A stretch of DNA of 34,490 nt from Protostelium mycophagum (GCA_002081555.1 KV921170.1:1-34490), one strand, 5' to 3'; counted from the stretch's first letter, positions 10,222 to 21,860 are shown. A program made the numbers and translations. Notes: a model not told the origin generated them from the sequence alone.

Positions 10222-10969
10222 ATGGTTTGTATCTTTGAAACCGCTCCCACAGGTCGCCCTCACATGGTCAACTCCATCAAGAGGGATCATGAGGAATTTA
10301 GAAAGCTGTGGAGAGGTAATAATACTTTTATCCATGAGACCTGACCAAAATAGACTACAAGGAATCAACTGATATTGATCACAAGATCCGCATCATGAAC
10401 GAAATGCAAAGAGGTATCGCCATCCACAACACCATAGAAGAAAGGTGACTCCTTGACATTCAAGAAATTCGCTCATGAATCTTCAGATTTTTGTACCCTG
10501 TTGTGGCCAAGGCACCCATAGACCGTGCCCAACATCACGCTGAACATGGTCTTAAGGAGCACCAACAAGCAGACGACATGTTATACCCTCTCTTCTCGAT
10601 GACCCCCGGGACCCCAGAACATGAAGAACTGCTCAACAAAGCCATGAAGGTGACGTCACGCATGTCCCCACGATTCCAACTCATTCCATTTAGAAATTCA
10701 TGCACCACATTGATGAAGAGGAGCAGAAGTTCTTAAACAACTTGGCCGAGGCTCTCGGCCCAGATGAGATGGAGAAGTACGGAAAGCCTATGGACGATGC
10801 TAGGGCTTCTGCCCCAACCAGACCTCACCCCAGCGCCCCAGATCAACCTCCCATGGCTACCATTGTGGCAGCTATAGAAGCTCCCATAGATAGACTCAGA
10901 GACAAGATCGAAGGAAGACAGTTCTTGGACTCCGAGAACACCATTGAACAACCAAAGAATGCAAATTAA
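10222..10969 (+). CDS. Hemerythrin HHE cation-binding domain protein
   Basis: Four exons (10222-10315, 10354-10444, 10487-10649, 10694-10969) give 207 aa. The domain fills the first 130 or so residues as four helices carrying the expected di-iron ligands: H in IKRDHEEFRKLW, H and E in IAIHNTIEERFLYP, H...H in HAEHGLKEHQQAD, and H with D/E in FMHHIDEEEQKF. Such proteins bind a di-iron centre and handle oxygen, nitric oxide or iron stress. The C-terminal 60 residues are Pro/Ala-rich, then charged, and look disordered. The start at 10222 keeps a short leader (MVCIFETAPTGRPH); the next in-frame ATG at 10264 (MVNSIKRD) is an equally good start. No signal peptide or membrane segment is seen, so it is probably cytosolic. 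Confidence 0.85.
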
Positions 10970-11131
10970 TGAAAAGATGTAAAATTTGATCATTTGTCTG
11001 TTGGTGGCGCAGAGCACCACGGCTTGTCTTGCAGCTTTTTGTGCATAAACACGGCTGTAGACAAAATATATTTTTAAGGAAAATAAAAACACCTAAACCG
11101 ACAACAAGAGAAGATGTGACTGTACTGAAGT

Positions 11132-11811
11132 TTAGATTGCCGCGGTTTCAGCTGTTGGTTCAGCGTCCTTCTTCTTCTTTTTGTCTTTTTTGCTCTTTGG
11201 GGCTTGATCAATTTTGTCTCGGCCCTCCTTCTTGGCCTTCTTCAATTCTTCCAAAAGTCTCAACTCCAAGGCACTATATGTCGGTCGCAAGAAAAGATCC
11301 AGAGGCTTCAGAGTCTTGTGCTTGTCTTCTGCTTTGGACTGTGATATTTAATCATTAAATGTTTTGAAATTGATGAGATATTGAGGTATTAAGTTGATGA
11401 TTAAGTTCACCTTTCTCCAATCTGCGATCATCTTAGGCATCTTAGCCATGTTTTCGGCGATCTTCTGTGCCCTAGGAGCTGATTAATCATTTAAAAATGA
11501 TTAGGGGATCCTGATTACCTGAGTGGTGCCTCGAGGATATGCTTGTGGCTTTTGATTTTGACCTCTTTTGGTGGGTTGATCTGCTTGTTTCCGGTGGGGA
11601 TCTCAGGAAACTCTAAATTTTGTCTTTGGTATTCTTTACGGAATTCTGCAAGGCGGCGAGCGTTGATGGTGGGCTTTTGCCATCTTCCGTTGACAAAATG
11701 TGGTCTGGCACCATGGACTATTTTATCGTTGAGTAAACTGATGTTAACTTGACCAGTAAATGCCCTTTTGACGGCTCTCAGCTGGCTTGTTGAATTGAAA
11801 ACCGCAGACAT
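11132..11811 (-). CDS. mL64: Mitochondrial large ribosomal subunit protein mL64 (GADD45GIP1/CRIF1; fungal mL59)
   Basis: Three exons (11811-11519, 11471-11411, 11338-11132) give 186 aa. The diagnostic helix IAENMAKMPKMIADWRK (residues about 101-117) matches the core of human GADD45GIP1 closely. It is preceded by a NGRWQKPTINARRLAEFRK segment typical of the family and followed by a charged coiled region and a lysine-rich tail. The N-terminus (MSAVFNSTSQLRAVKRAF) has the Arg/Ser composition of a mitochondrial import signal. The protein is a structural part of the mitoribosome near the exit side. The first intron must end at CTCCTAG (11472-11518); the earlier AATCAG would introduce a stop. It is divergently paired with the OPTI gene over 113 bp. 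Confidence 0.85.
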
Positions 11812-11924
11812 GGTGATATGCAGGAGATGATCTCAGATCACCTTTCTTTACGATCCTGAATCTGCGAATCGCATTCATACAACTACAACTGGCTGGTGAT
11901 CAAGATCACATCGCAATACGAAAA
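11812..11924. promoter_or_regulatory. 113-bp bidirectional promoter, mL64 / OPTI
   Basis: The two start codons face apart with only 113 bp between them, so both transcripts must start from one compact nucleosome-sized region. Repeated gatc/atgatc words are present (gatgatctcagatcacc; gatcaagatcac). Confidence 0.5.
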
Positions 11925-12440
11925 ATGACCACCAACACAAGTTTATTCCAGAAGGCCTTTGAGCGAGAAGCAGAATGGACAAAGGTAATTTAAAATACTC
12001 ATGAATATGATGATGATGTGATCTCTTCAGGAAGAGCTCATGGAGGTGATTCACTGGGCTAGACAGATTATCTCCCTTGTGTTAGGCATCATTTGGGGTA
12101 TCGCACCGTTCACTGGTGTCATAGCTTTTGCCGGGTAGGGCATCTCACCTGAGCTCATCAATTTTTGCTGAAATGGCAGATATGTGGCAGTAAATGTGGG
12201 AGTGATAATGATCTATTACACCAAATATCTGAACGTAGACGATGAGGATTACGAAGCTCGCTGGGATTTCATGTCGAATGGCTTTGGTGGTGGCTTTGGT
12301 ATCTTTATGGTATGTACATCCTAATTCTTAAAACATCACAATAAACTGTGAGTGATATTTTTAGAATGCCTTGTGAGTAACTCTGACATATTTAGATCAC
12401 TTGGATATTGACATACAACTTATTCCACGTATCAACATAA
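11925..12440 (+). CDS. RAB5IF: OPTI / RAB5IF (RCAF1) family ER membrane protein
   Basis: Four exons (11925-11984, 12031-12134, 12180-12309, 12396-12440) give 112 aa. It matches the RAB5IF (C20orf24) family: EELMEVIHWARQIISLVLG, then GIIWGIAPFTG, a second membrane helix (YVAVNVGVIMIYYTKYL), the conserved VDDEDYEARWDFMSNGF, and a third hydrophobic end (FMITWILTYNLFHV). In animals this protein (OPTI) pairs with TMCO1 in the GEL complex of the multipass translocon, and has also been linked to respirasome assembly. Length equals the family. The last intron (12310-12395) spans an internal tag/gtgag pair; splicing to ATCACTTGG keeps the family's final helix. No signal peptide is expected. Confidence 0.85.
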
Positions 12441-12624
12441 ATACTTTTGGATCGTCACATCTCGAACTGATTTCTTCCATCGTACTTGAAAAATCTCATC
12501 TTTTCATCAATGCAAAAGGTCTTCTTGAGCTCTCAAGATTCTCAAAAATTACAAGAAATCGCACGAAAATGTTTTTTTGATTTTTACAACAACCAATCCT
12601 TATGATGCATGAACATACTTCGGA

Positions 12625-15593
12625 ATGAGCAGCAATAAACGAAAAACGACGGAGGAAGAGGATGATTCTTTTTGGGAGCCAGAACCACCTCCAAAACGTG
12701 CTGCAATCAAGATCGTTCTGCCGAGCGAAAAAACCTCGATCACTTCTAGAAGAAGGAAGACTGATCAATCATCCATAAATGATTTTGTCGATTTATCCAC
12801 AGCACCAGTTGGCAAAGAAGGAACTATCATTTCGCCAATCAAAGCAAAAACACCATCCATAAAGGCGTCATCTATCAAAAGCCCTGAGAAGGCTCCTCCG
12901 ATCAAAGCGTCTAAAGCACAGGCCAGCAAATCGACGGCTCAGACATCCAAAAAACTCAGTACATCACCGATTGAAACATTATCAAAGAGGATCACAACTA
13001 CCAAAGCTTCTTCTAAGGAGCCATCACCGAAAAAAACAACAGACAATTCGGATGATCAAGACAGCGATCTGGACGACATATTAAAAGACCAGCTGTGGAG
13101 ATCAAGTCCACCCAAACCTGTTGTTGATCGCAGGAGAAGGTAGTGATTTCTTATTACTTATTTTCATTAATCGCTTGATCAGGAATAATCAAGGTTATAC
13201 TTGGTCTTTAGACCGTCTTCTCGATGAGAAGACAGCCAGAGCGGAACAAGATGAAGAGAAAGCTCAAGAACACTATTCAAGTCCTGATTCAAGTCCAATC
13301 ATAGCTTCGCAAGACTCAACTGCCGACCTCTTACCGGCAGAACTCCTTAGACAGGTATTCTACTTTATTTTACATGATCACAGAGACAATTACGCCTCAT
13401 CAAGCTCTCCATTTTCTGATGAGACGAAATGAATTTTTCCAGGAAATCATAGACATACCAGAAGATGCAAAGATGAACAGCTTCCCTCTCTGGGGTAACG
13501 TGAGTACATCCGAAATAATAAATATTTGTAGCGGCAAAACCATCTGCTGCTTTTTAAGAGAAAGAATCCAAGGGATTCTTATCTCCTTGGTTCTGTGTCA
13601 CTGCAAAAGTTATAGATGTTTTTCGTGAATTTTATAAAGTGAAGCTATAGAGGAGACATCCAAGCAAAGTGCTGGGATTTTTCGTGTTAAACTTCAGAAG
13701 TGACACTGAGTAGGTCTTGCCTGACATTATATACACACCACAAGACGGAGTGAATGAGAGACTGGAGATAATGGCATTATCTATAGGCATCGTAAACAGT
13801 GAGAAATTTCAAATCCGAAGAATCCACGCCAGACTAAAAATAGAATGCCGATGATTGTAGATGAACATAACGAATTGATTAATGACGGTTGGATAAACAA
13901 GAATTTTCCGGACGATTTACCTCTGCCAAGAAGTATCTCGGATTTTCTATACCACAACGGTAATATTTCTGATTCTTTTTTTCGTTATAAATGTTCTGTT
14001 TTTCCAAAGGAAAATTGAACTCGATTGGTAAAAATGAACACAAAATAATATTTGGATTATTGAGATGCTGATGGTGTAGTTTGTTTCAACACGAATAGAG
14101 AGACATCGTATGTTCGTTTTTTCAAATTCTTTTGGCGCTCATCTTTTCTTGGGAAATTTAAACCCATAATTGAATGTTACATTATTGCATATTTCACCTT
14201 TGTTGCTTCTGCTATATTGTGTCTTATTTATACTACATTATCATTCAGGCTTAAGATATTGTGCCAAGGTTCAGTGTTCTATATCAATTGTTTTAAATCA
14301 ACTCTTCTCATACTGTTCAATCCATTGACATGACAACCCCTAATCAAAAATACAAATAAACGGTATAGGACCGCGGAGATATTTTCGGAACGTGCGGACA
14401 CAACGACAAATTGAAGACAACGTATAGACAAAAGAGAACAGATGACCAGGCACACACGAATTTTTGGGCGCCGAATATTGAAGCGATAGAGCACGTGACC
14501 TCGCAGTATGGTATGGCACAGTACGGGCAAGAAGAGTATCTGCATAGTTCCCAGAACGGAGCGTCACAAGAAGGTAATTGTAGATGGAGATTTTGACGAA
14601 ATTTCTGGAACTAGAAGAAATTTCAGAGAAATTTACGAGTGTAGATATACCATCAGATAATATTTCGCTGTTTGTGGACCTCACCACAAGCTTTATGATA
14701 GAAAGGTAATTTCTTTATTTCAAATTAAAACACATTGTGCCTGCAACAAGTCCCATCTACAACCTGCCAAATAATCTGAACATCCCAGGCCCCAGAGCTA
14801 CAATTTCATTCAGATTGAGTCCTTCACACACATCGTCTCACAGATCGCTTTAGACGCCAGGATGTATCTCCACAGGTACTTGTTGTCTTCCTGCTTTCAA
14901 CGGCTGTTGTCTATATTTTCGGAGGAGGAGTGGGAGCTGTTCAAGTCCAAGTTCTTAGAGAGGTATCCGCATGATGCACAATGGAGAGAGGCCATGAAGT
15001 TTGTGAAGAACATGCCGCCGAGTGATAAGAGATCAAAAGATCTCATCTTTAGCATGTGTCTGTCCGCATTGAGACAGATATTCTCTCTGCCCGAGAAGGT
15101 GATGATCTCATGTTTTTCAATGTGATGCATGATGACCGGCCACAATGCAGATCATCTCTGTCGCAGCACAAAGACCTTCCGCTGTATAATCTATTTATGG
15201 CGCTTCGCGCCTGGGATTCTGTCAAGCATCATAACTCAACATTATGTACATTCATCGACTGATGTTTCACAGCCAGAGTTCAACCTCAGCGATCTCTTGG
15301 ACACGATCGAGTCGATTCCGACAGGCGACAACATGGACTTTATTCAGATAAAGAAGTTGATGGAACTCATCATCGAACCAATGTGCTTGCTGCATCCAAC
15401 ATGGCTTTTAGACACCAAAGGGATGACTGCCCTCGTCGCGGCCCTCAACAAACTGAACAGGAAGATCAAAGAAGTATCCGCCTATAATTCCAACCTGACA
15501 TCGGCCAAAGATCAGATCCTCATTCTGTCCTCTAAATTGCAGCTGCTGACGAGCTCCTCCGCCAAAAAACAAAAGCAGTCCACATTGATATAA
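12625..15593 (+). CDS. Nuclear protein, possibly SLF2/CANIN-like (SMC5-SMC6 localisation); middle unresolved
   Basis: First block: 12625-13139, 13183-13354, 13443-13499, 13714-13798, 13861-13959. Second block: 14584-14705, 14789-15098, 15167-15220, 15273-15593 (TAA). The N-terminus is disordered, Ser/Lys/Pro-rich and nuclear in look (KRKTTEEEDDSFWEPEPPP, then many IKxS repeats), followed by an acidic run (DDQDSDLDDIL). YTWSLDRLLDEKTARAEQD begins the folded part and recalls the start of the CANIN domain of SLF2, which recruits the SMC5-SMC6 complex to DNA damage; this is a weak resemblance. The second block is an all-helical region. The connection between 13960 and 14583 could not be solved: the phases do not match without another exon, so this may instead be two genes, the second starting at the ATG 14584. 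The donor at 15221 (gtcaag) is unusual. Confidence 0.5.
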
Positions 15594-15675
15594 AAATTTC
15601 GAATATTTTATTTAATTTTGAATTTAAAAATAAATAATACTCTGCCAACTTATTTGAACTTGTATTGAGGTGTTC

Positions 15676-16748
15676 TTAGTCTTTGAGTGTGATGTATGGG
15701 CAAGGAGGGAGGTCCAACTTGAGGTCGAGCTCCTTGGGGCGTGAGCTTTCACTGTCTAAAGCAGCCTCGGGCTCCTCGTAGCTCTCTTCCAGAGCCTGAA
15801 AAATTTTAGATGTGTTGTTCGGATATTAATCATTCACAACATAGGAAAATTGATTACCTGTAAGAGGGCGTTTTGCATGGCTAAGACGGACTGGTCGGTT
15901 CTTCTGCCTCCCACTCTGAGGATGTAACCACCGAGGATGTTGGGGTCGACCTTCACTTGGAGATCGAATTTACCAGAGGTCATCTCTCCAGCCTGCTTCT
16001 TGTAGGTCTCTAATTCGCTAGCGTTGGGCTTCTGTGTTGGTTTAAGAAATAAAGACATCAGATGATTTCAAAAAATGTTCTGACCTTGGCAACGATGAGC
16101 TCGGCATCGACTTCATTTTTGACTCTCTTGGTGATCTCCTCGTAGTCTGTGGCGATGTTGAAGAGAAGAGGGAATTTTTTGGACTTGTCCAAATATTCTA
16201 TCTCAGTCACATTCATGAAACACCACAGACATGTCTACATACCAAAAAATCTAATAGTGCTGCTAGCAGGCTTGGCAACCTCCTTGAATTTGTCCACGAC
16301 ATTACGGCAGATCTGCTCATCTCCAGTTCCAAATAAATCGTTGAGCTCACGGTCCTCGCTGAACAATTCGGCAAAGAATCTCATGTCCTCTTCAACCTGC
16401 TCTCCCTCCTTGGAATCTTTAGCTATCTGCCATAAGGCAGCAGCGTGAGATCCAGAGTTGGTGTGAGGAGGTTGGAAGGGGAAAGATACGTTCTATTCAA
16501 CTTTACACAAAGTCGATCGAGTTACAGAAACGTTTTTTTACCTCATATTCAGGGTCAAAGTAAGAGAGGATGAGACCGGGAGAGGCCACTGAAGCATGAC
16601 GAGCAGACAATGGCAAGGCCTGACTCAATTAAGACCACCATTTGAAGAGTTACATGCAGGTTACCTTCATTCTAAGTGAAAGAGGTGCTCTTGCGAGACC
16701 ATTGTTAGAAAAAGCCAGACGGCTTCTAGAGAGGAGATTAAGAGCCAT
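15676..16748 (-). CDS. ATP5PO: Mitochondrial ATP synthase OSCP subunit (F1 delta-type)
   Basis: Six exons (16748-16665, 16619-16542, 16492-16243, 16197-16085, 16031-15858, 15795-15676) give 272 aa. The C-terminal signature is clear: FDLQVKVDPNILGGYILRVG followed by RRTDQSVLA, the conserved hinge and strand of OSCP/AtpH. The middle is helical, as expected of the F1-binding six-helix domain. Residues 1-35 are Arg/Ser/Leu-rich without acidic residues (MALNLLSRSRLAFSNNGLAR), a mitochondrial presequence. OSCP joins the peripheral stalk to the F1 head. An acidic C-terminal extension (EESYEEPEAALDSE) of about 35 residues is longer than in most relatives. The chosen ATG is the only one upstream of the first intron. 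Confidence 0.88.
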
Positions 16749-17151
16749 GATGATGTTCGATATGGAGGTGGTCTGCTTGTTGGATTTTGCAGGATCTCGT
16801 TGTCGACGTAGACTTTTCTCTAATTCCGAATTTTGGAATATTTTTTTGACAATGATTTTCTTAATTCCACCAGAAGAACCTTGGCTGTCTAAAAAGAATT
16901 TTCATCCTCACTGGTTGGGTAGACACAGCTAATCTCAAGAATTTCGAATCAATGTACAAAGATTTTCACAATGACCAATTGACTCATTTATTCGGGAGAT
17001 TTCATGTCTTTCATCATTCTTTTGAAGTGAAGTGTATGGGTGAGGTTGTCTGTGTGCACTGAAAATATGAAGAGAAAGCTACTGCAAACACATAAAGACA
17101 AAGAAAAGCATTACGAAAAACGCATTTTTGGCGAATTTATTTCGTTCCAGG
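16749..17151. other. Intergenic, promoter of OSCP and 3' flank of A49
   Basis: About 400 bp without a supported gene. The frame at 16642-16932 (+) mostly reads antisense to the OSCP first exon. AT-rich tracts near 16840-16865 may be promoter sequence. Confidence 0.4.
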
Positions 17152-19578
17152 TTATCTCCTCGAGAAACCGCTGGATCTTGATGGCTTCCATGGCATCTTG
17201 AACATCAAATCGTCTCCTTCTGCCTTCATGCCCATCGCTCTCGCTTGCTTTATCAATCTACAACGATGTAAATAAGGCAGCATTAGAAAGATATTACTGG
17301 TGCTTTTTACACCTATGTTATGTTTTATATTTCCGGCAAAGCCGCAACACAAAATACAATTCGAGTCTAAGACGCATGCGTCAATACATTCTTGGTGTTT
17401 GTACATATCTATGCGGCAAAGCCGCAACACACCACTTCGTATTAAATAAAAGGAGACTCACGTTTCTCTACTGATGCACAGAGATTGTGCGACGGCATCT
17501 ACACTAGACTTGAAATCTTCTGCGGCAGAGAAGGCCAGTATGATGAAGTTGACCGCTTTGTATCTTGCACTCTCTGCCAAACTGAATCGACCCTTGCCCA
17601 TGGGTGTTCCGAATTGTAGACAGAACCTTCTGACGAATTCGTTGGGGACCTGTATTTTATTATTTTTATTGATTTTCAAAAGTCTTTTCACATTTAGGTG
17701 TTGTTATTTTGCAGTGCGGCTTTGCCGCAGATTGGAACAAGTGTCTTCTGTGTCTTTGGGTGATTTCTGGATCTTGTCTCTAACACAACTACACGTGTGC
17801 CGTTACGATTTCATGACTTGAATACTCACCGCGGAATCACCCTCAGCATCTTCATAATCTTGTGTTCTGATCGGTCCTCTCTGCATATTTTCAGCTCAAT
17901 TCATTGAGACGGCTCGAAATTTTGAAACGACAAGTGCTCAATCTTTTGAGACCTCCTTTTTTGCCGAAAATAAATTCTGTTAAAATTGAAGATATTCACC
18001 CTGGTCTTTTCTAGAATTTGAGAGCCGTAGCCTGCATATAATGCGTAAGCAACTTTCTCTGTCAAAACGTTGACGTCTTTCCCTTTTGTGAATGTCTTCA
18101 GAATCTTGCCGGCCAATGGTAGAATCCTGATGGTTTTATTTTTTCGTGGAAAATTCTCGGAAGCGAACGAAAAAGACGAGAAGAATCAAGCTCGTTGTAG
18201 AAATAGAAATGGAACCATAATTACTTGTAAGTGGTGATCATATTATCCAACTCATCCCTCTTTCCGATTATCTGAGATATCATGATCAGTCTATATTCAC
18301 ATATATTGTGATGTCTTGGTTGTCGACATTCATTTTTATTGCGACATACAGACATAAAGTCATGGTGATGTTTTTTTCACAATTTACATGATTGTAGAGG
18401 GGTCCATGCATATATTTATTTTATCGCGAATAATTAACTTTGAATCGATAACTTAGTTTCCTATGTTGTGATGATCCAAAAGATATCATATAATCGTCAA
18501 GATGAAGATATCTTACCTTTACAACATCGTTGACACCCATGATATCATAAAATCCTTCTGGGACAAGTAGGTTCAGTCAAGAAAATTTAAATTGCCCAGA
18601 GGAAATAAAAATAAATACAGATACCGGTGTAGTCAACTAAACACAAAACCGCGGCACAGCCGCAGCCTAAAGAGACAAAGACATGGGATGTGAGTGTTGG
18701 TTATTGAAATAAGGATATCTTGAGTCCAGTCGAAGAGAAGTTTGGGGGAGTTTGCACTGGCGTTAAGAATCTTTGGCAGATCATTGTGTTCCATTTCTGA
18801 TTCATCTTTGTCATGCTTCTGAATCTTCTTTTGGAGGATGTGCTCTTGGTCGGCGACGGTTTTGGCGATCTTCTTTGATAATGAAGTACCAAAGTTCTTG
18901 ACCAAATGGTTGTAGTTCTGTTTGTAATCCTCTTCGGCGGCCCTCTTCGGCTGTGACAGAATCATTACGAGGACGATTCAAGCATGATGAGTACCGTGAA
19001 GGTGATGCTGGGTGCTTTCACTTTGGGTTGCATGCTGATCAATCCTTCGGTGGAGGATACAAACTGTACGGTGGAAGTCTCAGCATCAAAAATACCGATG
19101 ACATATCTGTGAGGATTGATTAACATTATTTCCTAAAAAGACCAACCTGGCGACTCCGCCCTCTTTCAATCCTTGATACTTCATAATTTTCGTTTCTGCT
19201 TCGACTCCTATGCTCTTGTCTTTGCCAGTGCTGTCTTCTCTCACTTTGAAGGCGATCTCGGGCTGTGATCATATAAAAAATTGTGTTTGTAATGTTGATC
19301 CTTCACCTTTGGTCCTTCCATAACAGATGCGGGAGGAGGTGCCAGAGGGAAATGGACTAAGATGATCAATCTATGTGACACAAACAAAACATGACTGAAC
19401 ACACCTAGACAAGCGGGTACAGCTGAACTCACAACCGAGCAAGTTACATCCTGCTGCATCTTCTTAACAACAACGTGTAAGATCCAAATGTTACCTCTAC
19501 GGCTTTAGATTTTGCCTTCTTAGATCCGCTTGCTGCAGAAGACTGTGGCGCTGACCTCTTCTTGTCCTCTTTGCCCAT
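17152..19578 (-). CDS. rpa49: RNA polymerase I subunit A49 (RPA49/POLR1E)
   Basis: Twelve exons (19578-19495, 19453-19405, 19356-19307, 19262-19147, 19106-18995, 18950-18719, 18566-18517, 18271-18225, 18126-18000, 17880-17830, 17649-17462, 17257-17152) give 403 aa, close to yeast A49 (415). After a lysine-rich nuclear-signal-like start (MGKEDKKRSAPQ), a beta-rich dimerisation part holds RYVIGIFDAETSTVQFV. The linker has YNHLVKNFGTSLSKKIAK, the conserved A49 FGT-x(3)-KK-x(2)-K motif. The C-terminal tandem winged helix follows (RFSLAESARYKAVNFIILAF ... FKMPWKPSR). A49 with A34.5 supports Pol I initiation and elongation in the nucleolus. The intron between exons 6 and 7 has U12-type AT-AC ends. 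Three introns carry a GC-rich palindrome. A 117-bp promoter is shared with SEC12. Confidence 0.83.
18567..18718 (-). other. Probable U12-type AT-AC intron in rpa49
   Basis: On the minus strand the exon ends ACTCAAG and the intron begins ATATCCTTA, the U12 AT-AC donor consensus. It ends ttttcttgactgaacctac, which contains a U12-like branch site (TTCTTGAC) about 10 nt before a terminal AC. No GT donor is available near this point and reading through gives a non-homologous tail and a stop. Using AT...AC joins the two exons in phase 1 into DWTQVVPEGFYDI, matching the A49 family. Length 152 nt. Confidence 0.8.
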
Positions 19579-19695
19579 CTTGTTGAGATCTTCTCACAAA
19601 TTTTCTCATCTCATCTTTCGTGTAGACAGTACCCTCTTACGTCCTATGGCTGATCAAGGGGAATCAATTAACACCATCGGCAGCAGATTCGAAAC
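19579..19695. promoter_or_regulatory. 117-bp bidirectional promoter, rpa49 / sec12
   Basis: The ATGs of the two divergent genes are 117 bp apart. A second ATG at 19646 (+) in another frame lies in this gap and would open a short upstream frame (MADQGESINTIGS...) overlapping the SEC12 start. Confidence 0.45.
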
Positions 19696-21860
19696 ATGGC
19701 GCTGCAGGGAAAATCTAAATTCCAATGGAATATACCTCTATACTCCGTGACACCTCTTCCCTCCAGCAGCTCCCATCCAAATGTTCAGATCCTCGCAATA
19801 GGAGGTGGTGGTGGCAGCTCTAAGACTGGAATATTCAACAAAATCGCCATCCTAGGTTTGGACAATGGAACATGGTCCGAGATTCTTCATGAGGTCTGTT
19901 TGGTCATGATCTACCTTTTAAGCTCATTTTTGAAGGTCACTGTGTTGCCTGATGTCGTCAACAGTCTCAGAGTCCATCCTGATGGTAAGGTAAGCGAATT
20001 TCGCGTCTCTTTGTTTTTCTGATTAAAATCAGTCCGTCGCCTGCAGTATCAGTAACCGTACATTTGTGCTCCCTTATGACAGAGAGACATGCCGGTAGAC
20101 ATTGCGAAATATCGTTTCGTGCTGAATTGTACAGCCTTGACCTTGACAACATGAAGAAATTTCAAACAGAGAGTGGTGAAGGATCAGAGCAGGTACAGAT
20201 GATGCCTCATTTTTATGTTGAATAATTATTTTATTATGCCGAAGCTGCACCTTCTGAATGAAATGGAAGCATAAAGATGATCGAGTATTGATCTGAATAG
20301 CGGACACTGTGCTTCTCTCCGGACGGAGCACAGATAGCAACAGGAGGCACAGATGGAGTCCTCAGACTGTTTAGATACGAAGGCTTCGAGAAGATAGAGG
20401 AGTACTGTGGTGAGACAAAGTCAGAACTGAGAGAGGTCGCCTTCAGCCCCAGTGGTAAATACGTAAGTCACTTCTCACTACAATCATAACATATAAGAAT
20501 TCTAATGTTTCTGCCGGCAGAGAAAAAACGTAAACTTTATATTTTGTTGGTGAAAATAAAATTAATTTTGAAATTTAGGTGGTCACTGTTCAGACAACAA
20601 AGATTGAATTATGGGATCTGGGAAATACAAACGCACCCGTGTGGAACACCCAAATAGAAAAAGGGACAAAACAAGTTTTCAAAAATGCAAAGTAAAATAT
20701 TTTATCATCTTTTCGAAATTTCCAGATTCAAAACTCCACAAAATAAAAAAAGTTTGACGGGCAAGTACGTAAATTGAAAATGACAGATGGGGAACAGATA
20801 ACCAAGGCAACACTCAACTTTACGTAAATAGGGTGTTACCAGGCAAAAAGTCTTGGGTCGTGAAATACAGTTTCCAAGGCGACCTTTCCAACTTTCAACC
20901 GCCAAGACAAACCAAACAGGTGATCTATTTTTATTTTTTTGGAAAAATTCTACAAGTGAAAATTCTTGGAATTTTCAGGCATTTTTCTGATTCAGAAAAA
21001 AATGCAGCAAAATCATCACAAAGTCTCATCAGGAAACCAAACATGATTGAACATGCATCAGGTCAACACATCAAGCGGTGAGACGATGACGTGCCTTGCA
21101 ATAGACCAAACCGGTGCTTTTTTGGGGCTTGGTGGCTCTGAAGGAACCAACATATCTTTTGCTGCCGATCACATCTCAAAGATGAATGAGGTCAAAAAGG
21201 CTCACTCCTTCTTCATCTCAGAGGTGATCATCTTACGGTTGTTCACGTGAAGAACGCGGTTCGTTACCGTGGTGATATCCCAAAGATTGATGTTGTTAAA
21301 CACGTTAATAAACGTGTCAGGTTGCCTTTACAAACGACAGCAAATATCTTGTATCAGTCTCTGGAGACTACAGCTGTCACGCCTCTGAAGTTAGAGAGAC
21401 ACTTGGTAAGTTTTTGAAATTATGAAGCTACAGCTTGTAACCTCACAAGAGGACAAGAACATCACTGTGGCTTCTAAAGACCAAAAATANNNNNNNNNNN
21501 NNNNNNNNNNNNNNNNNNNNNNNNNNNNNNNNNNNNNNNNNNNNNNNNNNNNNNNNNNNNNNNNNNNNNNNNNNNNNNNNNNNNNNNNNNNNNNNNNNNN
21601 NNNNNNNNNNNNNNNNNNNNNNNNNNNNNNNAAAACACCAGAAGATGCATCTTTGGCATTATTAATTCCAATTAAAAACAGAATTAAAACAAGATTTTTG
21701 TTGCCAAAAGACCACAAAAATAATTTCAAATGCAAGAAAGACAAAAACATTTTGGCGCCAACACCATTCGGTACTAACTGTAACAGGAGTGAACTACAGG
21801 CTCTTGGTGGTCTTACTATCTCTTCTTGTCCTCTTTATCACTCTGTTCTTAGCCCTCTGA
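19696..21860 (+). CDS. sec12: SEC12/PREB, Sar1 guanine-nucleotide exchange factor
   Basis: Eleven exons (19696-19893, 19936-19989, 20033-20094, 20135-20192, 20301-20462, 20579-20691, 20726-20764, 20832-20919, 21062-21223, 21321-21405, 21787-21860) give about 364 aa. WD40 blades are visible: LAIGGGGGSSKTGIFNKI (the PREB-like potassium-loop blade), LCFSPDGAQIATGGTDGVLR, VAFSPSGKYVVTVQ, AIDQTGAFLGLGGSEG and AHSFFISEVAFTNDSKYLVS. The last exon is a C-terminal membrane anchor (LLVVLLSLLVLFITLFLAL). SEC12 sits in the ER membrane and loads GTP on Sar1 to start COPII budding. Two points are open: a 27-nt exon (21011-21037) may be inserted between exons 8 and 9, and the last intron contains the N gap, which could hide an exon although the phases on both sides agree. 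Confidence 0.82.
21490..21631. other. Assembly gap, 142 N
   Basis: A run of 142 undetermined bases inside the last intron of sec12. The reading frame is open on both sides of it. Confidence 1.

Noticed and set aside
18633-18965. Open frame that reads from an A49 exon into its intron
   Set aside because: The tail past 18719 is intron sequence; the AT-AC junction restores the A49 family sequence.
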